A stretch of DNA of 64,000 nucleotides, from the NCBI GenBank assembly GCA_012033335.1, contig JAAURB010000001.1, forward strand, positions 98,759 to 162,758. The letters run 5' to 3'. The stretch comes from Oscillatoriales cyanobacterium RM2_1_1. GTDB taxonomy: Bacteria > Cyanobacteriota > Cyanobacteriia > Cyanobacteriales > Microcoleaceae. Below, piece after piece: positions 45,715-54,664 of the stretch. The position numbers and the translations under genes are program-made. Positions within the stretch are counted from its first letter, which is position 1. The number at the start of each line of letters is the position of its first letter. The notes beneath the pieces were generated by a model that worked only from the letters and a program-made list of their open reading frames with translations, was not told the origin of the DNA and made no database searches.

Positions 45715-48192
45715 ATGATTCTGTTTGTTAGTAATTTTATCAAGCGCCCCGTTCTGACAACGGTCTGCACTATCCTGATTCTCCTTGTTGGAGCAGTTTG
45801 TATTCCGTTATTACCGATTACTCAACTGCCTCAACTTGCCAATACTCAGATCAATGTGACGGCGACCAATATTGGAGCGGATGCGGAAACCACTGAAACT
45901 ACAGTGACTACCTTGTTGGAGCGGGAAATCAACGGGGTAGAGGGGATGAAGTATATCACCTCAAATACTGGAAACAATGGGATTTCTAATATTTCTGTAA
46001 TTTTTCCAGTCGAAATCGATAAAGATATTGCTCAGGTCAACGTTCAGAATCGAGTTGGCCAGGTAGAATCTAGCCTACCCGATGTGGTCAGACAGACGGG
46101 GGTTACGGTTGAAGCGGCTTCTCCCAGTATTTTGCTGGCGATCGCCCTTTACTCTGACACGGATGAGAATGGGGCATATCTCTACGATGACATTTTCATG
46201 AGCAACTACGTGGATCTGAGTGTGATCGATGAGCTCAGGCGAGTTAAGGGAGTCGGTCAGGCGCAGATTTTTGGAGAACGGGAGTATGCCATGCGAATCT
46301 GGCTTGATCCGCAAAAAATGGCAGCCCGGCAGCTATCTTCTCAGGACGTTGTCAGTGCCCTGCAAGAACAGAATATCCAAGTTGGGGCTGGTACAATTGG
46401 TCAGCCTCCTGCCCCAGAGGGTCAGCGATTTGAGATCCCGTTGCAGGCAGTGGGACGGCTGAGAAGCGTCGAAGAATTTCAGCAACTCATCTTGAAGCGG
46501 GGGGACAATGGCAATCTGGTAGAAGTTCAAGATGTGGGTCGAGTTGAACTCGGAGCTCAGAACTACAGTACGATTGCCACTTTCAAAGGGCAGCCCAGTG
46601 TCGGGATCGGGATTTATCAACTTCCCGGCAGTAATGCTTTAGATGTTGCCAATAAGATCAAAGCAACCATGGCAGAACTGAATAAAACCTTTCCCCCCGG
46701 GCTCAACTATGACATTCCCTATGACACAACCCTGTTTGTTACGGCTTCCTTGAGGGAAGTAGGAATTACCCTGGCTCAGGCAATTTTGCTGGTTATTTTG
46801 ATTTTGTTTATCTTTTTGCAGGACTGGAGAGCAACCGTTATTCCAGCCGTTGCCATTCCCGTGGCGTTGATTGGGGCCATGATTGGTCTGGCACTTCTGG
46901 GATTTGAGCTGAATACCCTGACGTTGTTTGCCTGCACCTTAGCATCTGGTTTGGTGGTAGATGATGCCATCGTCATTGTAGAAGCTATTTCTCTTAAAAT
47001 TGATCAGGGAATGAAGCCCCGTCAAGCTGCTCTAGATGCAATGAAAGAGCTAACGGGAGCCACAATTGCCACATCTTTGGTCTTGATGGCTGTGTTTATT
47101 CCTGTTTCTTTTTTCCCGGGCACTACAGGGATCATTTTCAAGCAATTTGCCCTAACGATTGCCTTTGCAGTTGCCTTTTCGACCTTTAACGCCCTGACCT
47201 TTTCCCCTACGATGTCAGCTCTCTTGCTGCGACCCAAACGAGAAAACACCGGGCCCCTAGGGTGGTTTTTTGGCAAGTTTAATCAAGGATTTGGCTGGAT
47301 CCAGAATCAGTATGCTCGGTTGATTGGGTTTCTGGTGAGGATCAACACCCTGATCATGGGGATATTTGTTGGTGGATTAATCTTGACTTTTCTGATGTAT
47401 GGCTGGGTTCCATCTGGCTTTATTCCGGAGGAAGATCAGGGTTACTTTATTACGCTCTATCAGGCCCCTGACGGGGTTTCTCTGGGTTATACAGCAAAAG
47501 CAGCAGAAGAGATCACCGAGAGAATGCTGCAATTGCCGGGAGTTAAGGGGACTTTTAGTATTGCGGGCTTTGGCTTTGAAGGGGTAAATCCCAGCCAGGG
47601 GGTTATGTTCGTGCCATTGAAACCCTGGGATGAGCGGCCGGGTGTGAACCAATCAGTTTATGGATTACTCGGGCAGGCCAATGGTGCTTTGCAAGGCATT
47701 CCTGAAGTTCGAGCCTTTGCCGTTAATGCACCTCCGGTTCAGGGAGCTAGTAGTACGGGAGGATTTGAGTTTCAGGTTCAGGATCGGACTGGAAATTTAC
47801 CCATTTCTTCCCTCGCTGAGAACGGGGGTCGTCTGCTGGGGGCGGTCAACTCCCCAGAATATCCGGCAGTAGGGGTGGCCTTCAGTCAGTTTTCTGCCAA
47901 CAAAGCCCAGAAGAGAATAGAAGTATTGCGGGATCGAGCCAAGGCGCTAAATGTCAACATCAACGATATTTTTAGAACTTTACAAACTTATCTGGGTTCT
48001 TCCTATGTGAATGACTTTGTTCTGGGTCAACGTCAGTATCGGGTGTTTGTCCAGGCTGATGCCACCTCTCGAGCGAATCCTGAGGATATTGGCCAACTCT
48101 ACGTCCGCTCAGTAGACGAGGAGATGATTCCCCTGGAGAACTTGATTGAGATCAGTGATTTTACCGGGCCAGAAACCATTACCCACTTTTAA
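45715..48192 (+). CDS. RND multidrug efflux pump, 5' part (frameshifted)
   Basis: First 825 residues of an AcrB-type inner-membrane transporter driven by proton flow. It opens with the usual FVSNFIKRPVLTTVCTILIL. The periplasmic porter domain follows, then membrane helices 2-6 with the proton-relay pair in LVVDDAIVIVEA, then helix 7 and the second porter half. The frame ends at a TAA in ITHF, inside the stretch that normally reads ITHFN-L/I-F-R-S. Removing one T from the TTTT run at 48187-48191 restores the reading into the next frame (FNIFRSMKIQG). The sequence is otherwise intact. The adaptor gene upstream is its partner. Confidence 0.85.
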   Translation: MILFVSNFIKRPVLTTVCTILILLVGAVCIPLLPITQLPQLANTQINVTATNIGADAETTETTVTTLLEREINGVEGMKYITSNTGNNGISNISVIFPVEIDKDIAQVNVQNRVGQVESSLPDVVRQTGVTVEAASPSILLAIALYSDTDENGAYLYDDIFMSNYVDLSVIDELRRVKGVGQAQIFGEREYAMRIWLDPQKMAARQLSSQDVVSALQEQNIQVGAGTIGQPPAPEGQRFEIPLQAVGRLRSVEEFQQLILKRGDNGNLVEVQDVGRVELGAQNYSTIATFKGQPSVGIGIYQLPGSNALDVANKIKATMAELNKTFPPGLNYDIPYDTTLFVTASLREVGITLAQAILLVILILFIFLQDWRATVIPAVAIPVALIGAMIGLALLGFELNTLTLFACTLASGLVVDDAIVIVEAISLKIDQGMKPRQAALDAMKELTGATIATSLVLMAVFIPVSFFPGTTGIIFKQFALTIAFAVAFSTFNALTFSPTMSALLLRPKRENTGPLGWFFGKFNQGFGWIQNQYARLIGFLVRINTLIMGIFVGGLILTFLMYGWVPSGFIPEEDQGYFITLYQAPDGVSLGYTAKAAEEITERMLQLPGVKGTFSIAGFGFEGVNPSQGVMFVPLKPWDERPGVNQSVYGLLGQANGALQGIPEVRAFAVNAPPVQGASSTGGFEFQVQDRTGNLPISSLAENGGRLLGAVNSPEYPAVGVAFSQFSANKAQKRIEVLRDRAKALNVNINDIFRTLQTYLGSSYVNDFVLGQRQYRVFVQADATSRANPEDIGQLYVRSVDEEMIPLENLIEISDFTGPETITHF

Positions 48193-49108
48193 TATTTTTC
48201 GCTCCATGAAAATTCAAGGGGCAACGGCTCCTGGATTTGGTTCCACCCAAGCCCTGATTCAGATGGAGGAAGCCGCAGCAGCCAACCTCGATCCAGGATT
48301 CGGCTATGCCTGGCAGGGGACTGCCCTGGAAGAAAGGTCATCTGGGGGGGCAGCGGCGATTATTTTTGGGCTGGGGTTTGTTATGGCGTTCCTGGTGCTG
48401 GCCGCTCAATATGAAAGCTACATCGATCCCCTGATCATTATGTTGGCTGTACCCCTAGCGCTGTTAGGGGCTCTCTCAGCGGTCTGGTTCCGGGCTAATG
48501 TGTTGATGGCTGGAGGACTATGGCCCGTTGTCACCAATGATGTTTACTGCCAAGTAGCCTTGGTGATGTTAATTGGTTTATCGGCCAAGAACGCGATTCT
48601 GATTGTAGAGTTTGCCAATCAACTGAGAGATAAGGGTTTGAGTCTTTCTAGGGCAGCTATCCAGGCGGCAGAGCAGCGCTTTCGCCCAATCCAGATGACG
48701 GCAGTTTCCTCCCTGGTTGGCTTCTGGCCGTTGGTGGTGGCAACGGGGGCAGGCTCCGCCAGTCGTTGGTCTCTGGGAACCGCAATTTTTGGGGGAATGC
48801 TGTTGGGAACAGTCTTAACATTGTTAATCACGCCTAACCTGTACATCGCCATTAAAACTCTAGAAGCTCGCTTTCTCAAGGGAGAAAAGCCCGATCCCTC
48901 AGGGGGGGGTGGGGGCGATCGCCCTCCGCAACTGCCAGGGGAAGAGAAGCCCCATAAAAGACATAGATCTCTCAAGGAAAGTGCCGATCATAATGGAAAA
49001 ACCCTGGAGGAATCCAGCCATCCAGAAATCCCTCAAGAAGCCCCATCTCAGCCGGATGAAGTGTTTCGTACCGAAGGCGAATCCACCAATCTTCAGGGGG
49101 AAGTTTGA
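48146..49108 (+). CDS. RND multidrug efflux pump, 3' part (frameshifted)
   Basis: C-terminal part of the same pump, in the +1 frame after the T-run near 48190. The true continuation begins at FNIFRSMKIQGATAPG; the nominal ATG at 48146 precedes it in the wrong context. It contains helices 8-12: ALEERSSGGAAAIIFGLG, VFLVLAAQYESYIDP-type (FLVLAAQYESYIDPLI), VALVMLIGLSAKNAILIVEF, RPIQMTAVSSLVGFWPL and FGGMLLGTVLTLLITPNLY. A charged, Pro/Glu-rich tail (about 70 residues) follows. The full-length product would be about 1130 residues. No outer-membrane factor gene is in the window. Confidence 0.8.
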   Translation: MRSVILPGQKPLPTFNIFRSMKIQGATAPGFGSTQALIQMEEAAAANLDPGFGYAWQGTALEERSSGGAAAIIFGLGFVMAFLVLAAQYESYIDPLIIMLAVPLALLGALSAVWFRANVLMAGGLWPVVTNDVYCQVALVMLIGLSAKNAILIVEFANQLRDKGLSLSRAAIQAAEQRFRPIQMTAVSSLVGFWPLVVATGAGSASRWSLGTAIFGGMLLGTVLTLLITPNLYIAIKTLEARFLKGEKPDPSGGGGGDRPPQLPGEEKPHKRHRSLKESADHNGKTLEESSHPEIPQEAPSQPDEVFRTEGESTNLQGEV

Positions 49109-49201
49109 ACCTTGCATCCCTTTGAGACCGTCAACCGTAATGTCTAATCCTACCGAAACTAGTGCTTAAACCAGTCAACCCAAACCTAAAGTCTGGCATC
49201 T

Positions 49202-49864
49202 ATGAATTATTCTAACGAGGCTTTCCCAACTCCAGAATTGCCTTCTCCACCTGAGCCCCTTCAACCTGAAGTGTATTCCGATCCTGGTCTACCTGGATCT
49301 GGGCTAATTGATCAGCAACCGACCCAGCCTGAAACCCTGGAAGAACTCACCCAGCAGATTGCCCAACTCGAAACAAAGCTGACCCAGGCTCTGGAATTGC
49401 TGGGGGACATCTATCGCTACGGTAAGCTCAGGGATTTTCTCCTAACTGGAGATTTCAGGGCAGCAGATGAGGAAACTACCTTGGTGATGCTGGAAATTGC
49501 TGGCCACGGGAACCATGAACAGATGACCCCAGAAGATGTTTTACAGTTTCCCTGTAGTGCCATTCAATTGATTGACCAGCTCTGGCTGAAATACAGTAAA
49601 GGTCGATTTGGCTTTAGCGTTCAAAACCGGATCTATCAGGAATTAGGTGGGACAGATGATATCACTCTGATTGATATGAATCTATTGCATCGAGTCGGCG
49701 ATCGCCTGGGAGCCCGGGCCAATAATCAATGGATTCCCTACAATGATCTGGACTTTACCCTGTCTGCCCCTGAAGGCTGCTTTCCAGCTAAATGGTGGGA
49801 CTCTCCCTATGGGGCCAAGATGATTATTTATTTTTCGGCTCGATTGATGGCCTGTGGCATTTAA
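49202..49864 (+). CDS. GUN4-domain protein
   Basis: Protein of 220 residues. The first 50 residues are Pro-rich, followed by a short coiled coil (LEELTQQIAQLETKLTQAL). The GUN4 domain covers about residues 74-213: LRDFLLTGDFRAADEETTLV, FPCSAIQLIDQLWLKYSKGR, FGFSVQNRIYQELGG and LDFTLSAPEGCFPAKW all match. GUN4 proteins bind porphyrins and stimulate Mg-chelatase; many cyanobacteria have extra GUN4-domain proteins of unknown role. The long N-terminal extension suggests this is such a paralogue rather than the chlorophyll-synthesis GUN4, so no symbol is given. A hairpin terminator follows. Confidence 0.85.
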   Translation: MNYSNEAFPTPELPSPPEPLQPEVYSDPGLPGSGLIDQQPTQPETLEELTQQIAQLETKLTQALELLGDIYRYGKLRDFLLTGDFRAADEETTLVMLEIAGHGNHEQMTPEDVLQFPCSAIQLIDQLWLKYSKGRFGFSVQNRIYQELGGTDDITLIDMNLLHRVGDRLGARANNQWIPYNDLDFTLSAPEGCFPAKWWDSPYGAKMIIYFSARLMACGI

Positions 49865-49897
49865 AGTCCAGCTACAATACTGCAATCCCAGACAATA

Positions 49898-49930
49898 AAA
49901 CCCAGACAATCAGGATAAACGTCTGGGTTT
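49898..49930. terminator. Bidirectional terminator
   Basis: AAACCCAGAC (49898-49907) pairs with GTCTGGGTTT (49921-49930). It is placed between the convergent GUN4 gene and the small basic gene, with A and T runs at the edges. Confidence 0.7.
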
Positions 49931-49968
49931 CGAGTCTCTTAGCTAAAGCAAGATGGGCGAACCACTCA

Positions 49969-50133
49969 CTACTCTGCGGTGTTCTCTTCTTCCTTCTCGT
50001 TATTCTCCTTGGGCTGGTTGTTGGAGTAATGTCTACCCTTTGAATAGTTGCGAGCAGGACTCTTGCGGAATCGACGGGCGTGCATCTCGTTACGTTTTGC
50101 TTTCTCTTTCTTCAGGTTACGTCTTTTAGCCAC
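49969..50133 (-). CDS. Small basic cyanobacterial protein
   Basis: A 54-residue, strongly basic protein. I take the GTG at 50133 (VAKRRNLKKEKAKRN) as start, since similar short cyanobacterial proteins begin with this AKR-K-N-x-KKEKA pattern; the longer TTG start at 50157 adds unlikely residues. The C-terminus switches to acidic and Asn-rich (KENNEKEEENTAE), a charge-polar layout. It could bind RNA or ribosomes, but this is inference. Confidence 0.6.
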   Translation of the reverse strand: MAKRRNLKKEKAKRNEMHARRFRKSPARNYSKGRHYSNNQPKENNEKEEENTAE

Positions 50134-50558
50134 TCTGTTTGTCCATAAATACAGCAATTGAAATTAGAAGTTCAGTTAAGCTCTCAACCTGTCAATGTTC
50201 TTGCTATGCAGTGAGCCTCAGGAACCCACTCAGAACCACGACTCAGGCTTAACTTCTAATGTTCTAGCGTAACACACCCCGATTGAATTGGGCTTTTCTC
50301 CAGTCGAACGTTCCTGCTCACCGGGCGAAGATACAATTTGTATCCAAAGATAACTTGAATTCGTTCTGGTGCAGCAGAATTGTTATGTAACGCTGGCTAA
50401 AATACAAGACCCCATAGTAAGTTAAGTGATTTTAATTATTGTAGGGTGCGTCATCGCTTGACGTGACGCACCAGAGCCAAACCGGGCGGTGCGTTAGGCG
50501 ATACCACAACATACCCCTACAGTATCGTTTAATTACAGCTCGCCACTGATTAGCAAAA
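50134..50558. other. Intergenic region with possible RNA structure and a repeat
   Basis: The left third has a long inverted repeat, ATTAGAAGTT (50163-50172) with AACTTCTAAT (50251-50260), plus AAGC/GCTT pairing inside, enclosing about 78 nt. It may be a leader of the small basic gene or a small RNA. A palindromic repeat follows at 50440-50521. No open frame. Confidence 0.5.
50440..50521. repeat. TGTAGGGTGCGT-type palindromic repeat
   Basis: An 82-bp unit with ends TGTAGGG and CCCCTACA and an inner hairpin GGTGCGTCA (50445-50453)/TGACGCACC, then a third GGTGCGTTAGGCG arm. This GTAGGGTGCGT motif is a frequent dispersed repeat in filamentous cyanobacteria, recognised from memory. Confidence 0.65.
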
Positions 50559-50855
50559 TTAACGGTTAACTGTGTTCATAATGGCTTCAGAATAGCGAGT
50601 TCCAGCAACACCAATTGGGATAATGGCTTCGATTGTCTCTATTTCATCTCTCGATAACTCAATCTCCACTGCGCCTACATTTTCACGCAACCTTGCTAGA
50701 TGCTTTGTACCCGGAATTGGAATAATATCTTCGCCCTTTGCCAGTAACCAAGCAAGTGCAAGTTGGGCCAACGTGCACTGCTTCTGAGCGGCGATTTCTT
50801 TTACTTTTTCAACCAGTTCCCAGTTACGGTAGAAATTGTCACCCTTAAAGCGCAA
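50559..50855 (-). pseudogene. Aldo/keto reductase C-terminal fragment
   Basis: The frame gives the last 98 residues of an aldo/keto reductase of a type unlike that at 29856: NFYRNWELVEKVKEIAAQKQ, CTLAQLALAWLLAKGEDIIP, IPGTKHLARLRENVGAVEIE. Full-length relatives are about 325 residues, so the barrel and catalytic residues are missing. The fragment ends upstream at the left border of an AATTAATT-ended repeat (50852), and nothing like the missing part lies beyond that repeat. Confidence 0.75.
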
Positions 50856-50954
50856 TTAATTGGAAGATTGATATAGGGGTGAAGGAGGCAATGTCCCTTC
50901 CTGGGGCGAAGCCCCAGACCCCCTTCCATTTAACAACTAATTAATTGCAACCAC
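50852..50954 (+). repeat. AATTAATT-ended MITE-like repeat, copy 2
   Basis: About 103 bp with left end GCAATTAATTGG and right end CTAATTAATTGCAACCAC. The core GGGCGAAGCCCCAGACCCCC matches copy 1. It touches the truncated aldo/keto reductase reading frame. Confidence 0.7.
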
Positions 50955-51100
50955 TTGCTTATTTGATCCAGCCTATTTAATGAGTGGGTTGGATAATTGG
51001 CATGTTGGGATTTGAGCCTGGCTTTTCAGTGCTATAAGAGAATTGAAAATTAAGGGGGTGAGCCAGTTGAAGTTTCTAATCAAATCAGGAGCATTCTCAA

Positions 51101-51717
51101 ATGAGAAAATTGACTTATCGGCTGACTTCTGCCAGCAGCCTCATGATCAGTGCAGTAGTCCTGGCAACTTTACCCGCCCAGGCGGATATTTTCTACGACA
51201 TGCAGTTTTTCGATGAAGCAGGGAGCTTGATTGGCTCAGGAGAGTTTTCAGCCACGGGGATAATCCCTTTGATGGCACGATTGACCTTTGTCCAATCCCC
51301 TGTGAGCCAGGAAAATTCACCCCGCTTAAATTTGAGAGTAGCCAAAATATCTTCAGATTGAAAACCTTTTCAACCACAGTGCCTCCACGAATAGGGTTTA
51401 CCCCCAGTGATCTATTCTGGTCTCCCACCGCTTCCCAGGGGCTCTCCAGCATAGGAAGCATCAGTCGCCCCAACGGCACATTTTATAATCCATCGATATG
51501 GAGTTTTGATCAGAACATCGGGCCATTAACTACTATCTTAATGTCAGACACTCGCTGGAGCCTGACTTTACCGACATTTGTCGGAGGTTTTATCTCTGGT
51601 TCTGGAACCTGGACAGTGGCCCGTCGGGAGGCCACAACCTCTATTCCGGAGACTACTCCCGTAGCTGGCTTATTGATTCTGGGATGGTGTGGTTTGATGG
51701 TAAAACCCAGGCGCTAA
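51101..51717 (+). pseudogene. PEP-CTERM-like protein gene, frameshifted
   Basis: Two frames together encode one exported protein of about 205 residues. Part one (51101-51361) has a signal peptide, MRKLTYRLTSASSLMISAVV with cleavage after LPAQA, and a ribosome site AGGAG. After GSGEFSATG the frame shifts. With one more G in the GGGG run near 51256-51259 it would continue TGDNPFDGTIDLCPIPCEPG and run without break into part two (51358-51717). Part two ends with a PEP-CTERM-like tag, SIPETTPVAGLLILGWCGL then KPRR, with PET in place of PEP. It is either a recent pseudogene or a sequencing error. It faces pilQ across a strong terminator. Confidence 0.7.
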
Positions 51718-51796
51718 CTTTCAAGGGTTACTATTTGGGGATATCTTGACTCCGCTCAAACAGGTAAGTCCCTAGGAGATTCCGTCCTGAACTGAG

Positions 51797-51831
51797 AAGA
51801 GCCAATATTCCTCTGAGGAATATTGGCTCTT
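51797..51831. terminator. Bidirectional terminator before pilQ
   Basis: AAGAGCCAATATTCC (51797-51811) and GGAATATTGGCTCTT (51817-51831) form a perfect 15-bp stem with loop TCTGA between the convergent PEP-CTERM and pilQ genes. On the plus strand the hairpin is followed by CTTGGGACTTTTC, a weak U-rich end. Confidence 0.75.
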
Positions 51832-51882
51832 CTTGGGACTTTTCTCGTTATCCTATCCCATGTATTGGGTTGATTACCTCAG

Positions 51883-54297
51883 TTAACGGCCCTGCTGCAG
51901 CAACTCCTGGGCATCGGGGCTGATGTTGTATTCGTAGCCATAGGGGGCTCGATCAGAGTCGTCTAGAACGTTAGGGGTGACCAACACGACGACTTCAGCC
52001 CGCTCATTTTCACGACCGGTACTCCGGAACAGCGCCCCGATAATCGGCAAGTCTCCCAACAGCGGAATCTTACTGACGGTGACGCGATCGCGATCCTGAA
52101 TAATCCCAGACACAATCAAAGTCTGACCATCTCGCAGCCGAATCCGCCCGGAATTCAGGGTGCGCACCAGGGTTTCCGTGGCAAAACCCCCTTCATTGTC
52201 CGTATCCACCCGCTGACCCACTGCACTGACCGTAGGAGTTAGGACAAAGGTAACAAAGCCATTGTCATCGACCCGTTCGACGTTGACCTGCAGCGTCAGA
52301 CCCACATCGTCAAAGTTAACCGTTCGGTCTTCCACCAGGTTTCCAGAGGTGACGGTTCGCTGAACGTCAATCGACTTGACAATATTTTCCACTAGAGCAA
52401 CCGTGGCGCTTTCCCCTTCCTGAACCACTAAGGTCGGATCGGTGAGGATCTTAGCATTGCCACTGATCACCTGGGCTTGCAGGGTGGAAAGGAAGCGCCG
52501 GGGATACTGGAAGAAGGGGAAAGTTTCATAGGCAACACTACCCAAACTGTCCAGGGCTCCTGTGGTTAAGTCTCGGGTGAATGGAGTGATTTCACGGATC
52601 CCAGGCCGACCGGGGCGCTCCGTAATCGGTGGAATGGGTCGCAGCCCCACACCCCCGTCTCCGGGAGCAGTCAAGGGAGTCGTTGTAGTGCCATCCCGGT
52701 CAAAGAAGGGATCTTCATCGCTCAAGAGCTGCTGATCATTAGAGCGATTTTCAAGAATCGGTCGGGCATTGATGCCAGTAGTTGAAACATCTCGACCGGG
52801 AGGGTTAAAGCCCCCAAAATTCAAAGAAGCTGCTCCCCCATCGTTCACAAAGAAGCTATTGTTGACCCCGAAGGAAAAGCTACTATTGAAGGCTTGCTCA
52901 CCGGACAGGGTGATATCAAGTACCTTAACGTTAACGGCAACCTGGCGCTTCCGCAAATCAAGCTGCACCAGTTGGGCGGAGGCAATTTCCACTAGGTTCG
53001 GTGGGCCTACCAGGGTAATGGTGTTCAACCGCTCATCCACAATCACCTGCATTCCCCGCAAGAGCGGTGAAGAATCCTGGGTTTCAATACGGTTGTTTTC
53101 GATCCGAGTCTCCAGGGTGGTGTTGGTTGAGGTGATCGCCTGAGTTGAGCCCTGAATCGGTACTGAGCTGGTCTGAGTCACCTGAACTTCTCTGGAAATC
53201 GCACTTTCTGCCCCCATGGCCACCAGGAAGTTGGCTGCAGTTCGAGAATTGACTTGGTTCATCCGGAAGGTTCGGACAACGACATTTCTGGCACTGTTGG
53301 GCAGTTGGGAGCCCACAAAGACTGTATTCCCAACCCGGTTTGCCTCTAAACCTGTCAGGCGCAGGACATAGTTGAACACGTCTTGAACGGATTCATTTTC
53401 GATATCGAGCGAAATCTTCTGATCGACCGCCCCTCCCGATTGACCGGGCTGACCGGGAGGGGCGGGCTGTCCCTCACCCAAACCACTGGAAGTAAACGCA
53501 ATATTCACCCCCGCTACCCGACCCAGTAAAGACAACACGTCTCTGACAGATGCATCTCGTAATACCAGGCGAGGGATCACCTCAGAGGAGTTCAGATTAA
53601 TCGTAGAGACTGTCGGGTTCACGTTGGAAACTGCAATGTCTCCTACGGGCGGAGCAACGGCACGGGGTAAGAAAGGCGGGGCCGCTTCACCGGGACGGGG
53701 CGTGCTGAGTTCAGTCGGGCCACCTTGAGCTGTGACGCTGCCATCAGGGAGAATCAGGTTTCTCTGGGCTGTTGTAGAGGGTTGAGCTGGGGAACTAGTG
53801 GGGGAGCTAACCGTCACTTCCGGATTTGGCACCAAGACATCCTGGGGACGGGATTGAGGGAAGGCCGTTGCCGGGGGAGCACTCGCCCCACTAGAACCAG
53901 GGGCAACGGCAATGATAATTCCCTGTCCCTCACCCTGAACGACCCGAGCCTCAGGAGGAGTGCTAGCACCACTGACAATCACCCGAACGCTGGTAGGGTC
54001 GATTTGAGTGACCACAATAGATGCTACTCCAGGAGTCGGATTGCTTTCCTGAAAGTTAGTCTGTCCGTTGGTAATTTGGGCATTGATAATATCTGCAACG
54101 AAATCATTGCCCCGACGAATGACAAAAACCTCAGGGCGCTCTCCACCCTCCGTACTCAAAACTAAATTGATTTCCCCGTCACCTTGGACGAGTTGAATAT
54201 TCTGCACCTTCGTAAATGCTGAAGCCGGTATCTGGGCCATAAGCACCATGGCGATTCCGGCAGTCAGTCCTCCACTGTACCCTAGAAGCTGTTTCAC
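51883..54297 (-). CDS. pilQ: Type IV pilus secretin PilQ
   Basis: Outer-membrane secretin through which the pilus fibre passes, needed for motility and DNA uptake; 804 residues. A signal peptide (MKQLLGYSGGLTAGIAMVLM) is followed by an AMIN domain (IQLVQGDGEINLVLS, about residues 33-120) that binds cell wall. A Pro/Ser linker and secretin N-domains follow (VSLLGRVAGVNIAFTSSGL region; RTFRMNQVNSRTAANFLV). The secretin core has VAVNVKVLDITLSGEQAF, VISGNAKILTDPTLVVQEG, LTLQVNVERVDDNGFVTFVL and VSKIPLLGDLPIIGALFR. It lies 367 bp after pilO in the pilMNO direction. No pilP gene is present. Confidence 0.94.
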   Translation of the reverse strand: MKQLLGYSGGLTAGIAMVLMAQIPASAFTKVQNIQLVQGDGEINLVLSTEGGERPEVFVIRRGNDFVADIINAQITNGQTNFQESNPTPGVASIVVTQIDPTSVRVIVSGASTPPEARVVQGEGQGIIIAVAPGSSGASAPPATAFPQSRPQDVLVPNPEVTVSSPTSSPAQPSTTAQRNLILPDGSVTAQGGPTELSTPRPGEAAPPFLPRAVAPPVGDIAVSNVNPTVSTINLNSSEVIPRLVLRDASVRDVLSLLGRVAGVNIAFTSSGLGEGQPAPPGQPGQSGGAVDQKISLDIENESVQDVFNYVLRLTGLEANRVGNTVFVGSQLPNSARNVVVRTFRMNQVNSRTAANFLVAMGAESAISREVQVTQTSSVPIQGSTQAITSTNTTLETRIENNRIETQDSSPLLRGMQVIVDERLNTITLVGPPNLVEIASAQLVQLDLRKRQVAVNVKVLDITLSGEQAFNSSFSFGVNNSFFVNDGGAASLNFGGFNPPGRDVSTTGINARPILENRSNDQQLLSDEDPFFDRDGTTTTPLTAPGDGGVGLRPIPPITERPGRPGIREITPFTRDLTTGALDSLGSVAYETFPFFQYPRRFLSTLQAQVISGNAKILTDPTLVVQEGESATVALVENIVKSIDVQRTVTSGNLVEDRTVNFDDVGLTLQVNVERVDDNGFVTFVLTPTVSAVGQRVDTDNEGGFATETLVRTLNSGRIRLRDGQTLIVSGIIQDRDRVTVSKIPLLGDLPIIGALFRSTGRENERAEVVVLVTPNVLDDSDRAPYGYEYNISPDAQELLQQGR

Positions 54298-54664
54298 GTT
54301 CCCTCCTCTACTGAGCTATGATATGGCTGTTTATTATCGACACTTAGAAACTAAATTTCAGTCACTAAATCTTGGTGAATCAATATTAAATCAATTAGAT
54401 TCATGAAGTTAAACCTTAACATCCAGATAATATAATTTAGATGAGTTCGCTAGCCACATTAGAGCATCTGATTTGTTCTGTCAAGCGTCAGTTGCAAGGA
54501 ACTGGAAACCTGACCATAACAAAAAATTCCCAGATCGTAATCCAGGAATCCCAAAGAATTTAGGGTGCTCATTGAGAAAAGCTGCACAACCCATAAAAAT
54601 ATTTAATATTTAAAGAGAATGGCGACAGAAACCAGAGTAAGCTGGCAAACTGTTTGCTTGAGTA
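54298..54664. other. Gap between pilO and pilQ
   Basis: A 367-bp AT-rich gap on the minus strand between pilO and pilQ. No open frame like pilP or any RNA gene is visible, so pilQ may have its own promoter here. Confidence 0.5.

Noticed and set aside
50163..50260. SRP RNA or 6S RNA
   Set aside because: The SRP core (GGAAGGAAGCAGCC-like) and the 6S central-bubble pattern are not present.
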